Part shown: positions 41,379-53,400 of the stretch, one piece after another | Layout: every line of letters begins with the position of its first letter | Position numbering within the stretch: the first letter of the stretch is position 1 | DNA from: Apus apus | Taxonomy: Eukaryota > Chordata > Aves > Apodiformes > Apodidae | Direction: 5' to 3' | Length of the DNA: 64,000 nt | Assembly (NCBI RefSeq): GCF_020740795.1 | Contig: NC_067291.1 | Span: forward strand, 13,024,780-13,088,779 | The notes under the pieces: generated by a model | Seen by the model: the letters and a program-made list of their open reading frames with translations, nothing else | The model's database searches: none | What the model was told of the DNA's origin: nothing | Position numbers and translations under genes: made by a program

Positions 41379-41444
41379 GGCTGCCTTAAGTACATATTTA
41401 AAGTTAAGCATGTGTTTAAACCCTTAGGTGAAAACTACATTCAG
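41379..41444 (+). other. Candidate repeat-derived alternative exon (66 bp)
   Basis: The acceptor side is a pyrimidine-rich stretch ending CTTCTCAG at 41378. The donor side is CATTCAG followed by GTAAGT at 41445-41450, a complete CAG|GTAAGT consensus. The 66-bp interval between them includes the palindromic-repeat fragment described at 41397-41421. The length is a multiple of three. It lies on the same strand as CTXND1 and inside its predicted long intron, so it could serve as an alternative 5' UTR exon. Paired strong sites this close together are uncommon, but transcription is unproven. Confidence 0.3.
41390..41435 (-). mobile_element. Fragment of an old palindromic interspersed repeat
   Basis: The core at 41397-41421 contains AAAGTTAAGCATGTGTTTAA. 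Its reverse complement aligns with the segment at 60506-60530 at 17 of 25 positions by eye. Both resemble the repeat, well represented in turtle and crocodile genomes as I remember them, whose arms read roughly ACTTAAGCACRTGCTTAAC. I do not give a family name, because I cannot check one here. The copy is decayed and its limits are approximate. Confidence 0.4.
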
Positions 41445-44400
41445 GTAAGTAACCTAAAATTAAAATACCAGCCTAACTCTTGTATAGTTGCAGATCAAAT
41501 TTATTTTGACAACAGGTTAACATGAGACATGGCTGAAACAGAGAGCCTAGAGCTAGACGGATTGTGTGATTTCAGGTTGGGCAATTAAAATACAAAGCCC
41601 AGAGACACTGCCTTTCAAATGTGTTGTGTTAAAGTTCTGCCAGGATTCTCTTCTCTGCATGCATGCCAGTGAACTGGAGCAATTGCCTTACTACTACATA
41701 GAAAATTATCAAGAAAATAATTTATTTAGTCTGCTTAAAGAAGGGGGGATAAAACACTGGGCTGGTATTTCCATGATGATTATGCTGTTATTATTTTTTT
41801 TAATTAACATTGAGCAACCTGCACTGCAGCCAGCTTCCAGACACTTCAGAAGTGCCCTTCTCATTCTCTGGCTGGAGAACAAAAGCCTTCATTCTAGACA
41901 AGAGTAGGATAAATAATATTTCCATTCTAGGACACTATGTAAAACTATTTTCCCTAGAATCTCTCATGCACAGGCAGAGGAAGCAGAGTTTTGATTTTAC
42001 TGTCTCATCTTACAGGCAGGGATATTAACTTTTTTCCCCAGTCTCTGAGAAATGAAATATAAGCTGACCATGCATCAGAACAGATGGAGCCCCAGGTCTG
42101 AAGATCCCACACAGGAGCAATTCTTGCCTCCATGCTTCTATAACTCAATGCACTATTTACCAGGGTAGAATTGGACATCACCATTCTCACCCTACTGAGC
42201 TGGGATAAATGGTTATTTCCACCTGTCCATCCAACCATCCATCATTCTTCCCTCTCTGCTAGACCCCTGCAGTTTGCCAGTGTAACTCCCAGACCTGCTC
42301 TGGGTTATTAAGGGGGGAATTTTTAAACACTTTCGACAGATGTGAAACAACAGAGATAATTATACCAGAGATTTAGCATTGGGTAGGGTGAGAGGAAAGA
42401 AAGAGCAGCTGGGTACAATGCTCTCAACTCCACTTGTCTGACCACTCACTTCTACCTCTTCCTAGTTGCTGAACTTTATACAACCACTGGAAAAGTCTCC
42501 TTCAACTCATAAAGGCTCCAGACCTACCTCTATTGATATCAGTGGGGCAGAGGCAGCTGACTGTACCAAGTGACAATATCTGACTTGTGGAAACCCACAT
42601 GAATTCCAAGCTGCCTGACCCAAATAAGCAGCCACAGTTGACTGCACCCCATCCTGGTGCAATGGTATAACACTATGCTGTGCTCAGTCCTTAATAGAAA
42701 CAGTCTTCAGAAGCTATTTTAATCAATTAAGAACAGTTGGACCCTTTAGCACATGGTTACCACCATCTACTTTTTATGTACTTAAATTGCAATTATGGAC
42801 AGAAAAAAATGTTCATTATCTATTGACCTCTTTTTACTCAAGTGAATTAAGTCTACTTCTCATCTGCATTCAAAGCCCAGCTGCTTCCTGGCTGAAACAG
42901 ATTCTGTGGGCTTTTTATATCCAGTAGCAACGCAGCAATGCCATATGTAAGGCCAGGGTGTGTGGGGGAGCTGGGATGTCTCCTGGCTCCTGAATTATCA
43001 GGCTGTTCCAAGTTCCAGTGCAGAATCATTCCCAGGATGGTGATTCATGAAGTAGGCAAAGAACCTAGATCCAGCTTCCAGGCTGAGTTTTCAGGGTTAG
43101 AAAAGCAATCTTGCTTCTCAAGGGGAAAAATAAAAGGGAAAGAAAGATAGTTTTTAAAGTCACTTTCTATAACACAGAAGATCTCCAAGACTTTATTTAT
43201 CCAACAGACTGGGGACAGAGTAAACAGGGTGAATGGATAGTGAGGAAATTTTCCTAAACATGTATAAATAGCAAGCCATCACACTTCCACTGAAGAAGCA
43301 AAATTTGCAGAAGGAACAAGCTACTACTCTTTGAAGTGCATCTGACTCCAAGGACTGAAGTGTCTTCATACATCGCCTCAACTACCGACAAACCACATCA
43401 GAAATTCAGGGCAACACACAAGAGCTGCTGAGAACACAAATGCTCATATTTCCCAAATGACATTTGTGCAAGTTGCTTTTGACCATAATTAGCTTTGTCA
43501 GAAGACCTTAAACAGAAAGGGATGGAGAGGGGTCCCTGCAGTCTAAACCAGCAGATACACACACCAGAGTGATGGGTAAGGATGTCCCCTGTTTCTTCAA
43601 AGCATCTGCGTTGCTTCCTAACTACCCTGTCATTGGATGGACAGGTATGCACAGGCTAGCAACACTTCACCAGCAGATTGCTAATAGAGCTTCAAGGTTA
43701 TATTTGTAAGAAACCAGGCAACTGCTTTCATTGGTACCCCCTGCAGTAGGTCACCAACAGAACAAGCAAGCCCCAGGGTAGCATTCTGGAAGTTCCTTCA
43801 CAAGCTCAGGGAAGTTTTAAGCTGGGACAAAACAGCCTATCAGGTCTTCTGTGAAGACTTGTTACTTTAAACTACACCTTCAGTAGATGCCAAAGGAATA
43901 ACCTGAACACTTTGTGGTCAAGCTTAGGTTTTGATGTTGCTCCTATAATATGTAACTACGTCATTCTAAAAAATGCATATCTGGCCATATTGAATATCAG
44001 ATACTTGCTGGCACTTATTTTTCAAAGTCAAAACTCTGCTTGGACTTCCCTTTGAGAAAATGAGGGGTTTATTAGTTGGCAGAGAAGGCGAGGTGATACC
44101 AAGGGGAATTTGGCTTGGGAATGCAGTGTTCCAGTTAGAGCATCCTTTCTGTCAGAAAGGCATTCCTCAGAGAGAAAGCTCAGCAGGATTTCCTGAGGCT
44201 GCTTCGCTTTCAGACCTGGTTTTATGGGGGTCTTGGAAGGTACTGTGATGGTGCCTTCAGACACATGGACCCAGCCAGCAATGCACAAACACCACTGTCT
44301 TTCTCCTTGCATGGTCAGTAGTGAGTCAGTGTGTGGCACTTGCAAAGGGAAAAAAAAAATAGTTGAGGGGGAAGAGAGCTGAGGTTTGTGCTCATTTCTG

Positions 44401-46954
44401 CATAATACAGGAAATGCCAGCTGGGGGCTGCCAGTCTGTATGGCCCACAGATTTCATAGAACTGTCTTGGAAGCATAAACTTTACTCAGCCTGAATATCA
44501 CATTGGGTCTCACTCTCCTCAGACCTGACCACCCAGATATCCATGGACATAATACTACCTGTGACTGTCCTGCTCAAGAGGGACATTTGTCAGGCATTTC
44601 AGTTTAGTCAGCCCAGGCATACTGGGTTAAAATTAAGCAATCATTTTCTAGCTGCCCTCAGTTTGTCTGGTTGAAGTCAATGCAGCTTTTATGAGGCATG
44701 TTATTAGGAAAATAATTTCTCTAGAAAACAACAGCCCACTGCCAGTGCAGCATTTATGAAACTAATTTAGTTCAAGGGTGCTCACAGTCAAGTAAATGCA
44801 AGCCAACCATTATTCTCTGCTAGGGAAAAGTCATTCTAAGAAAGGTACCCAGCAATGTGCAGACCATATTTTAACTTGCCCATAAAGTGCTGTTTTCTAA
44901 CTTAGGGTTGTATATCTCTCTGCTTTTGAATGGTTTGCAGTTGTCATGTTCATTCAACCCAGGAAAGATTCCCTGGACAGCTCTACCCTCTGAGCCCCAT
45001 TATTCACTCAGGGTATCACTCCAGGGTTGATGACCTTGGTGACACCACATGCATCAAGTTATTTGGGAGCAGCTTCTCCAACCTCCTGCCTGCACTCTGT
45101 CTTCTGTAGCAACCAGCTAACACACCTTTCCTGCTTGGAAACTTGGTGTATTTATAATAACTAAATGTTATGGCCATCTCAGGCTCCTTTCTGTTGCTGC
45201 CCCCCTCATGTAAATGAATGGAGACACTTAAGTAAATCTCAATTTGTAAAGTTCAATTTGAAGAAGAGACTTAAACAGGAAGCCCAGCACAGTTGAACAC
45301 TGATTTGACTTATGGACTGTGGGGCAGTGTTGGAGGCTTCTGTTATTAAATGAGATTGCTTTTATCATTGCTTAGTAGATTATCCTAGTTCTTAACTGTT
45401 ACTTTCAGTTTACTTAGAAAGAAAAAAAAAGACACAGGATTTTATTTGCCTTCTGTTAGAAGTGTTAACTCTTAAACTCTGTTAAAATGGAGGTCTGTCC
45501 ATCCCTGCTACAGGTGACTCATACAATCCTGCTTTAAATAGCCAGCTGGAAGCAAAACAAGGCTTTGTCCTACCATAGAGAACTCCTATGGCCTGTGTTA
45601 GCTCCCACTGCAACCCAGGATGTGCACACAAAGATCTCATTTTCATGTCACTATAGAACAAATAAAACCCCACAAAATAAAATGACCAGGGAGGCTGAGT
45701 GAAGAGGAAACCATTTTCCCTCAGCCACTGCAACCAAGTAATTCTTTGTGTTAATCTTTAGTGACAGTGGAGAAAAATAAAAAGCTTTGGCATTTCTATG
45801 CATCAGCAACACTGCAAAGCTGATGAAAACCAGTTGCCTTTGTTCACCTTCTAAGAAAAGACCTATGCTAAACCACAATGAAGTTATAAAGGCTCTTTCC
45901 TCTATTTCCTTTTCCCCTTCCCCAGTCAAAACCCTGCTTTAAGAAACCTGACTGTTGCTGGCACAGGAGCAGGAGCAGCTTCTGAACCCAGCACTGACAG
46001 AATAACACTGGGCAGAACTGCAGCTGAGCACCAGAAAAACAAGTGCTGTTTGGGAGCTGAACGTTCTGTCTTTCCAGATGCTCCCAGACTTGGCTGTGGG
46101 CACATCAAACCTGTGGGAGATCTGGAGTCATTCCTTGCCATAGCACACAGCAGTAGGACCATCTAGAAGACCCTGAAGGCAAAACAATCCAAGAAGAAGG
46201 AAAGAACATTTAGTCCTAAAAAACCCCAAAAGTTTCAGATCTGCTTTTGTGCATATGTAAAATACATTTGAGCAAAGGCTAGTCCTGTAATGAGGTAAGA
46301 CTGCAGTCCAGATACCTCCTATGCTAACCTAAATCTTAACACAGAAGTACACCAAACAAGGCAGGGAAATCTAGTTAATCCTAATGGTATCATCACATCT
46401 TGCTCCCTGCATGGTTTTAAAGCTCATTGGCTGGGTTCTCCATACTGATTAAGTGTCTGGAGAGAAGGTGTTCAGAGGTAATTCAATCTTTTTCAGGACA
46501 CAAGGATCTGGGGATGTAATTTCTATCTGTTAGATGTGCACGTGTTTCTGGCCCCAAGTCAAGCGCCCTGCACGAGAGCCAGTCTCCATTGCCTGCACTT
46601 CCAATTAACTAAGTCTCCAAGAGCACAGACATGAAATGATCCTGTGACAATAAACAAATACCAGTCAGGAGGCAGGCAGAGAGACCCACTGGGACACATC
46701 CTCACCTTATTATTCATAGTTTCCTTTCATGCATGAAAAACTTTTGAGGAATCTCATTATTGTGCTAATATGTAAATATAAGAACACAGAGTTAACCTAG
46801 AAGCAGAGATCAGTGCCTGGTTTTAAAAATGTTAGGGCTATATTACTTTAAGGTATACGCAGATATGGAAGCTGAAATTGGATCAGACCTTTCAATTTTT
46901 CTCCTTTTAATGGAGAGTTTCCAGGAGTCAGCCTGAAATCATCAGTAATCCATA

Positions 46955-47500
46955 AATAAGAGCATCAGAAACCTGTTGTTGGATCGGACCGGTGGTCTGT
47001 CTCAAGTAATGTCAAGAGTTGATGCTCATTAGGGGTATCTTGCAAGCCTGGTCATATTGGCAGCCTGTCCTCCAACATGCACAACTGTTGTGTTAGGGAA
47101 GTTAGAGAGAACACCCTGCTTGGTGCTTTCTATGGCTATTTATGGACCTGTTGACCATAACTCATCCAAATCCTTTTGAGCTTACTGGTACTGTCTTCAC
47201 AGCCTCCCACAGTAGCAAGTTCCAGAAAGTCACCACCTGCTGAATAAGAAGTACTCTCCCCAGTTTCAAGCTGATTTTCCATTCCATCCAATGTTGTCAA
47301 GATTTTCTATTTTGAAAACTGTTGAATTTTTATTTTCTTTTTAATTAGGAGGAAATAATTTTCCCACCTGTCTGATCTGTGATATTTTGTACAACTCAAA
47401 CATATTATTCCTCAAACACCTTTTTTTCCCCAAAGTGAAGTGTCCCATCTCCTTCAGGTACTTGTAAAGCAATTAATCACCTATATGACCATTTCAGGTG
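46955..47500 (-). mobile_element. Ancient CR1-like LINE 3' end, minus strand
   Basis: Several blocks appear in the order and orientation of the reverse complement of a CR1-type LINE 3' region. GGATCGGACCGGTGGTCTGTCT lies near 46981-47002. A stretch reading TATGGCTATTTATGGACCTG follows near 47132. Then come CATCCAAATCC...ACTGTCTTCACAGCCTCC, AGCAAGTTCCAGA...CACCACCTGCTGAATAAGAAGTACT, and an end segment GTGTCCCATCTCCTTCAGGTACTTGTAAAG. In the element's own direction this is the last part of ORF2 plus the 3' UTR. It carries many substitutions and indels and lacks intact coding capacity. It lies within the predicted CTXND1 intron, opposite in strand. The subfamily is not determined. Confidence 0.6.
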
Positions 47501-49258
47501 TTCTAAAGAATATTCCCTAATAGAAGGTATCTATTCCTCAAGCCCTCCGACTTGCTTTCAAGTTACAGTGATCTTAGCCCACTGGAAACCAAAATAAGTG
47601 GATAGAAGGAAAAAACAAACCAAACCACAACAACCAGCGTTTCAGCTTGGGACATTCAAGCACAATCAGCAATTGGTGTGCAAAGGAGAGAAGACTTTCC
47701 AAACTGCTGAGTCAGCTCAGGCAAGCCCTCGTCATTCCCTGTACATTAGGTTCACTTCAAAATGGTGCATTAATAAGGCATTAGCTGTCAGGTGCTGTGC
47801 CAGGAACATGGTCTTTTATAAATTGAACATGTACAAAGGTTCTGGCAGTCTGAATCCAAATGACCCACTGACAAGCCACTGATCCAGCTGAAGATGTGGA
47901 GATGGAATGTAATGGCACACAATCTTTTTAATCAAAGACTACACTTCCAATAACTTGCTGCAGTGAAAAAAAATAACAACATCAGGCTGTAATACATGGC
48001 TGGCATCAAAGTTCCTTTCAATACAGTCTTAATTAAAGTCTGGCTCTGACTACAAGTTTTATAGAATAGTCAATGAGCTTCCATCTGAGGAAAGGACCTT
48101 TCTTGATGTGATGAAATGGCTGCATGTGTACTTAGAGTATAATCAGGATAAAAGCATGTAGAAACACAGGTAAAACTCAGGCCATGGACTGCACCTGGTA
48201 ATACTATCAGTACAGATGGTGATGGGAGGGAAAGAGGGACTAAAAGGCATTAATCACCCCTCAAAACCCCAAGCACAAAAAAAGCTATGGCCAAAGCCAC
48301 CACTAACACAGATCAGAGTTACTTCAGGGCTGCAGTACAACCCACAGCAACCACCCAGGCTTTGGGTGCCTGAGGGCTGCAGACTGAGGGGATCCAGGGA
48401 GCATGCCCCAGAAACGGGAACGACAACCAGGCTAAGATCCATTAGGTGGCTTTTCACCACTTGGACAGCCTTCAATGTCAGGCTGTGCTGGTGGTGACTG
48501 ATTCAGTATTCTGCCCACCTCATGCCCAAGCCCATTCAGAAAGTCACCATTCTTAGAGATATTTTTTACTGTCATCTGTCTTTGATTAAACATGTTATTT
48601 TACACCCATTCACCTGGCACTTCTCAAATACACTTTGCTGCCAAAAGATACTGGAAGTCTAGAAGTTTATCATCCCTCTATATAACCACATTACAGCATA
48701 AAGACCTATCAGAGAGGTCCAGCAAGTTAAACAGTACTTGCATGGGCTGCTCTTGGCCAGCCCACCTCAATGCCAAGAAATAGTTTTGGGCACATTTAAT
48801 TTACTAGCACAGGTACAGCCCACAGGTCCTGAGAAGAACAAAAGACTGATACCATGAACATTGGAGGCAGACTCAGGATCTGGACTGAGCCTCACTCTTC
48901 TGAGCAATAGAGCATTTATCCTTTCACCCAGCCTGGCTCAGTGACACAAGGAATTTGGAGGCTGCCTTATTTCTTATCTACCTGCAGAGCTGGATACTAG
49001 AGTTCAATTATGCTTCAACTCTTACCAGGATCCTTCACTCCTGCCAGTGCTGTCATGGAAATGTAATGCATGTCCTGCCTCAAGGTTTTGGTTCATTTGT
49101 AATAAAAATCATCTGGCCTCTCTCTGAAGGAAAATGCAATCCATCCCCACTGGGAGACAGCTGAAAATATAGTTTATCTGGATGCCAACTGGATCCTCAT
49201 CAGAAAGAAGCTTTTGTGCTATATTCACATACAGAACTGAACAAAACAAAAAAAAAAA

Positions 49259-49286
49259 GGGGGGGGGGGTGCAGGGGGGAAGGGGG
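49259..49286 (+). other. G-rich tract with G-quadruplex potential
   Basis: Eleven A residues run straight into eleven G residues, then TGCA, six G, AA and five G. The runs and short loops satisfy the usual four-tract G-quadruplex pattern if the first G-run supplies two tracts. It lies on the sense strand of the predicted CTXND1 intron. Such tracts are also prone to sequencing error, so the exact run length should be treated with caution. Confidence 0.7.
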
Positions 49287-50466
49287 AAATGTTCTGAAAA
49301 CAGGAAGATTTTCTCTGATGTTGAATTGTTTGGCTGGTCACACCAATTCCAGATGGTGCTCCAGGCACTCATTCTCTCTGAAAAGGGGCCAGTTTTCATT
49401 CTCCCAGTTCTTATAGTAGTAAGAGAGAAACTGTTCTCTCGAGAGGAGAAAACAGGGAAAAAACTAGTAATGATATTTCTGCTTCTCCTGTTGGCAAATT
49501 AGCACCAAAATTAGCTAACATGCTGCAACAATTCTGGCTTTTCAGCTGGAGAGGGTGAGAAGCAGCAGGCTTCTCTAGATGTCTCATGTAGCACACAGCA
49601 TTTCTCCCTGAAACAAGCCCAACCCAAACCCATTTCAGATCACCTGAGGCCCCTAACATTTCATTTCACATCTTCAGAATTTTTTTTTTTCCCCCTCTCC
49701 AATTCCTCATACCAGTGAAGAGAGAGAAGTCTGTTTAACTATAGGGGTTTTTTTTGGTCAATGTTTTCTAGGGGGTTTTCATCCTTACCCCAAAACATCT
49801 CTGGGCTTTGGGGGTGTTCCTTCTGTAGGTCCATTTTTGCCCAGTGACCTGACAACAGATGCTGAACAGTGTATAACATCATGTCCCGCTTTGCAGTTAA
49901 ATCCATATTCCTACCCAGCAGCACCTCCACATCCCATGGCTTATTCATTCAGCCTTTCAGAGTCCTTTGCAACATGTTTTCAGTTCAAGATGTGCTGTAG
50001 TTCAGCTGGCATGATGCCTCTGATTAGATCACCACAAAGAAACAGAGAAATAGCACAGTAAAGTACACACATGAGCACAAGCTACAAACTTTCATCCTTA
50101 CCATCCTCTGTGGACTAAACGGTTCCAAAATGGAACAGACACAAGCAGGGTCTCTGGTGGGAGCCCAGTGAAAGCCTGTGCCATTTTGTTTTGTACCAAA
50201 GCAAACTCTGGACCTCAGCAAAAAATTTCCACAGAGTTTTGCTTAGAGTTCTCCTGGTTAACAGCCAGTTTAATTTATAAAACAACTGGCAGGACCAACA
50301 GGCATGTTTGTCTCCTCCCGTAGGATGGAGTTAAACCAGCAGATACTCCATTAAAATGAGTTCATATCTATTCAGACCTTACAAGCCTTGGCTTAAAATC
50401 CAAGTCTATTTGATCTCTAAGACTCCTTTATGTTCCCCACTCACCCTGGTGAGAGGGGATGCTCAC

Positions 50467-50490
50467 ACTATGTCACAGCAGTGACATAGT
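50467..50490. repeat. Perfect 10-bp inverted repeat with 4-base loop
   Basis: ACTATGTCAC, then AGCA, then GTGACATAGT. All ten arm positions pair, giving a compact possible hairpin or a dimeric protein site. No gene or repeat element was recognised around it. Confidence 0.75.
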
Positions 50491-53400
50491 AAGAGCAGCA
50501 GCTTCAGACACCTTATCAAAATGCATACTGAGGTAGAAAAGCCCTGCTGCAGCCAGACATTCCCTTTCAAGTCCATCTAAACATTAAATGTCATGGGTAT
50601 TGCTTTGCATTTTCTTGGCTTCAACTATTAAAGGATTTCAGTACCTGATGAATCAGTGTTCCCAACATTCCCCCGGGTGGCAGCAGCTACTGCAGTAGGA
50701 CAGGTTGAACCACATTACACAACCACTGCAGCTCTGACACCCACAGCAGAACATAGGGAACCAAATAAATGCAAAGGAGCCACAGCTCTCCTCTCCCAAG
50801 GGCCGGGCTGTTGGCTCACACCCTGGGCAGCTGAGGACACAGTATTAGGGAGATGGGGCAAACTCCCCTGAACTGGGGTCTGAGGAAGCACTGGATGTCC
50901 CTTCTCTTCCTTCCTTATGGCTTGTAAAGCAGCAAAGATGACGTTACAGGCTCAGTCCTGGCTTACTTGCCCTTGTTTAGCAAGTACATGTTGCTCAAGT
51001 CCTAGGTCTTCCCACCATTGTGCTCAGTGGTCAGGAATTCAAAATGTCCATCACTGATTCTACCCCACCCTGTTACCTCTGAACTACCATTTTCAGTCTC
51101 TGGAAACAGATCCTGGATGTCCTCAGGCTCTCACTTCAGCAAAGTTTAATCAAGGATTTTCCACACAAGTTGAACTTTGGGAAGCTGGAGGCACTTTTCT
51201 CCCCAGAAGCCAACAGTCCATCAGTTTGCTCAATAGCTCTAAACAGCAACCTGCTTCCAAACTCAACTATGGGGTTTTTTTTGGCTTTCAGTACCAAGAA
51301 ATACCACATGCTCCTCAAATGAGTGAGAAACTACTATCTGATTTAGAATGCTCTCAAATTCTAAGCAGCCCACAGTTACTTTAAGTACCTGTTGCATCTT
51401 TTTCTCAATGAAGTTCAATGTTATTCTCACCACAGGCTTATGCAAGAAAGAAACATTTCTGTAACAGCAATTTTGAGGACTTTTCCCAAATTGATTTATG
51501 TCTTTGTTTTCAACTTTTTAGGAAGCCATACATGCTGTCTTTAGTCTTTGGGAGGAATATTGACATCCAGTAATTTGTGACTGGCTGAAAACAAGTGTGT
51601 TAAGGGAAGACCTTTTTCATCTCTTGACCGTAACTGAGTGGGCTAGATTGAATAAATGAGGCTGCATAAACTAAGCTGAACATAAAGACTTGAAATCAAT
51701 ATCTAAAGATGCAAAACCACCCATCAAGCAGTGGGTTAAAAACAAAAATGAAACCTGTGTGCTACAGGTACCTAGGAGAAAACATGCCCACAGGAAGCCA
51801 GAGTTACTGAAATAAAGTATTGATTTTCTGCTGCAAGACCTGTAAGTATAAAAGGACAATAAATTTTTAAATTAAGGTAGTGGTCATATTATTGCTCTCT
51901 GGATATAGAAAGCAACTCATCTGTCTGTATCTAGCTCCAGTATTTGACTCTGTTCAGAGACAGTGAGTTTTTAATCAAAACTAGATTGTTAAGAATATTA
52001 GAGTATGATTAAGTGTCCAGACTGCACTTTTATAGATCTGAACTACAAATTCAAGGTGAGTTCACTTGACACACACGAAATACATTTCTGAAGCAGCACT
52101 TCACCTTCCTTCCTGACCATTCACCTCTGCTCCCTGGACTGAGAAACACTCTGACCTGCTGAGTCCCCTCACCTGGGATTTGGGATCATCTTTGCCTTGT
52201 TCTTCTCTCCAGCCATTATATCCTATATCTTAAAGCTCTTTTCCATACCAACACCTCAGAGTAACCATCCCTGCAGGTATCCTGAAAAATACCAGGCAGG
52301 CTCTTAATTTGCAGAACCTTCTCATAATTTTAATCATCAGAACTTCTTCTCCTCCCATTGTCTCCAGTGTCTCCTCCCAGTGTCTCACCCTACTACAGCT
52401 CCAGATAATCCTGCAGACATCAGCTTCAGCTCCTTCCTTCAGAGGTTCTCCCAAACACATGAGCCTCCTTCCCATTCAAGGGCCACAACAGCAATAAAGA
52501 ACATCATCCCATATCGCATTGAAGCAAAATTCAATTGGTGAATAGTTTTTAAGTCCTGATATATCAGTTCACATCAATCAAACAGTTTTGTTTAAGCAGC
52601 TGGAACATTTCACTTCCATTCTGACCACTTATATAAGAAAAGGTTAAAAAAACAAAACACATCTAAAGATGCAGGCTCCCAAGCAGTATCAATTCAGACC
52701 TGGTTGATTTTTCACTATGAACTAAAAATGGGATTTTTGCTTGTTTAGGAAGAGACAAGGCTCTGACAGCTATGGGCTCAAACATGGCTCTTTGTATCAT
52801 AGATGTTCTTCCAGGGAATGCCTGACATAAATCCATCTTGCACACGCCTGTATCCGATTGCCTCAGGCTGTCACCGGAGCGACTCCCAACTGCTTAATGA
52901 ATCCGTGACGCCCACATCCTGCCAGAGGAGCAGTTCTGAATTGTGGTTTGGCTTTATTTTTTTTCCAGAACACACCAGTGAAGGGAACTGCTTCCTGGTC
53001 TGGGTGGACGTGAACCTGAGTGGAGCCTGAATGCTGGTAAAGCTGCACTGACTTACAAAACTTTTAAAATATGCCTACAGTCAGGATTGCAACTCCACAA
53101 TGCTGCTCTGCCGGGATGTGACACGCTTCCTACCCAGGGCTGGAAGGTAGGGATCTGCTTGCGTATCTGAAATCGCATAGTTTCCCCATCCCTCCCCTCC
53201 CCTGCACATCTATTGTTTTGGGCTAGGAGTACAGAAGAAAAAATAATGATGTCTTGTAATATATCCAGCGGGTTAAGATGAGCGGAAAGACGATTAACCA
53301 GCACAGGAACTGGTTTGGCTTAGACCAGCTCACTGCAACGTATGTGGTACATTATTACCTTATATTTAAAGTGGCAGTGCCAACATTGTCAGGTTTGAAA

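Noticed and set aside
44670..44690. TTGAAGTCAATG palindrome resembling the centre of a sauropsid repeat
   Set aside because: Only 12 bases match and no flanking arm of the repeat is visible.
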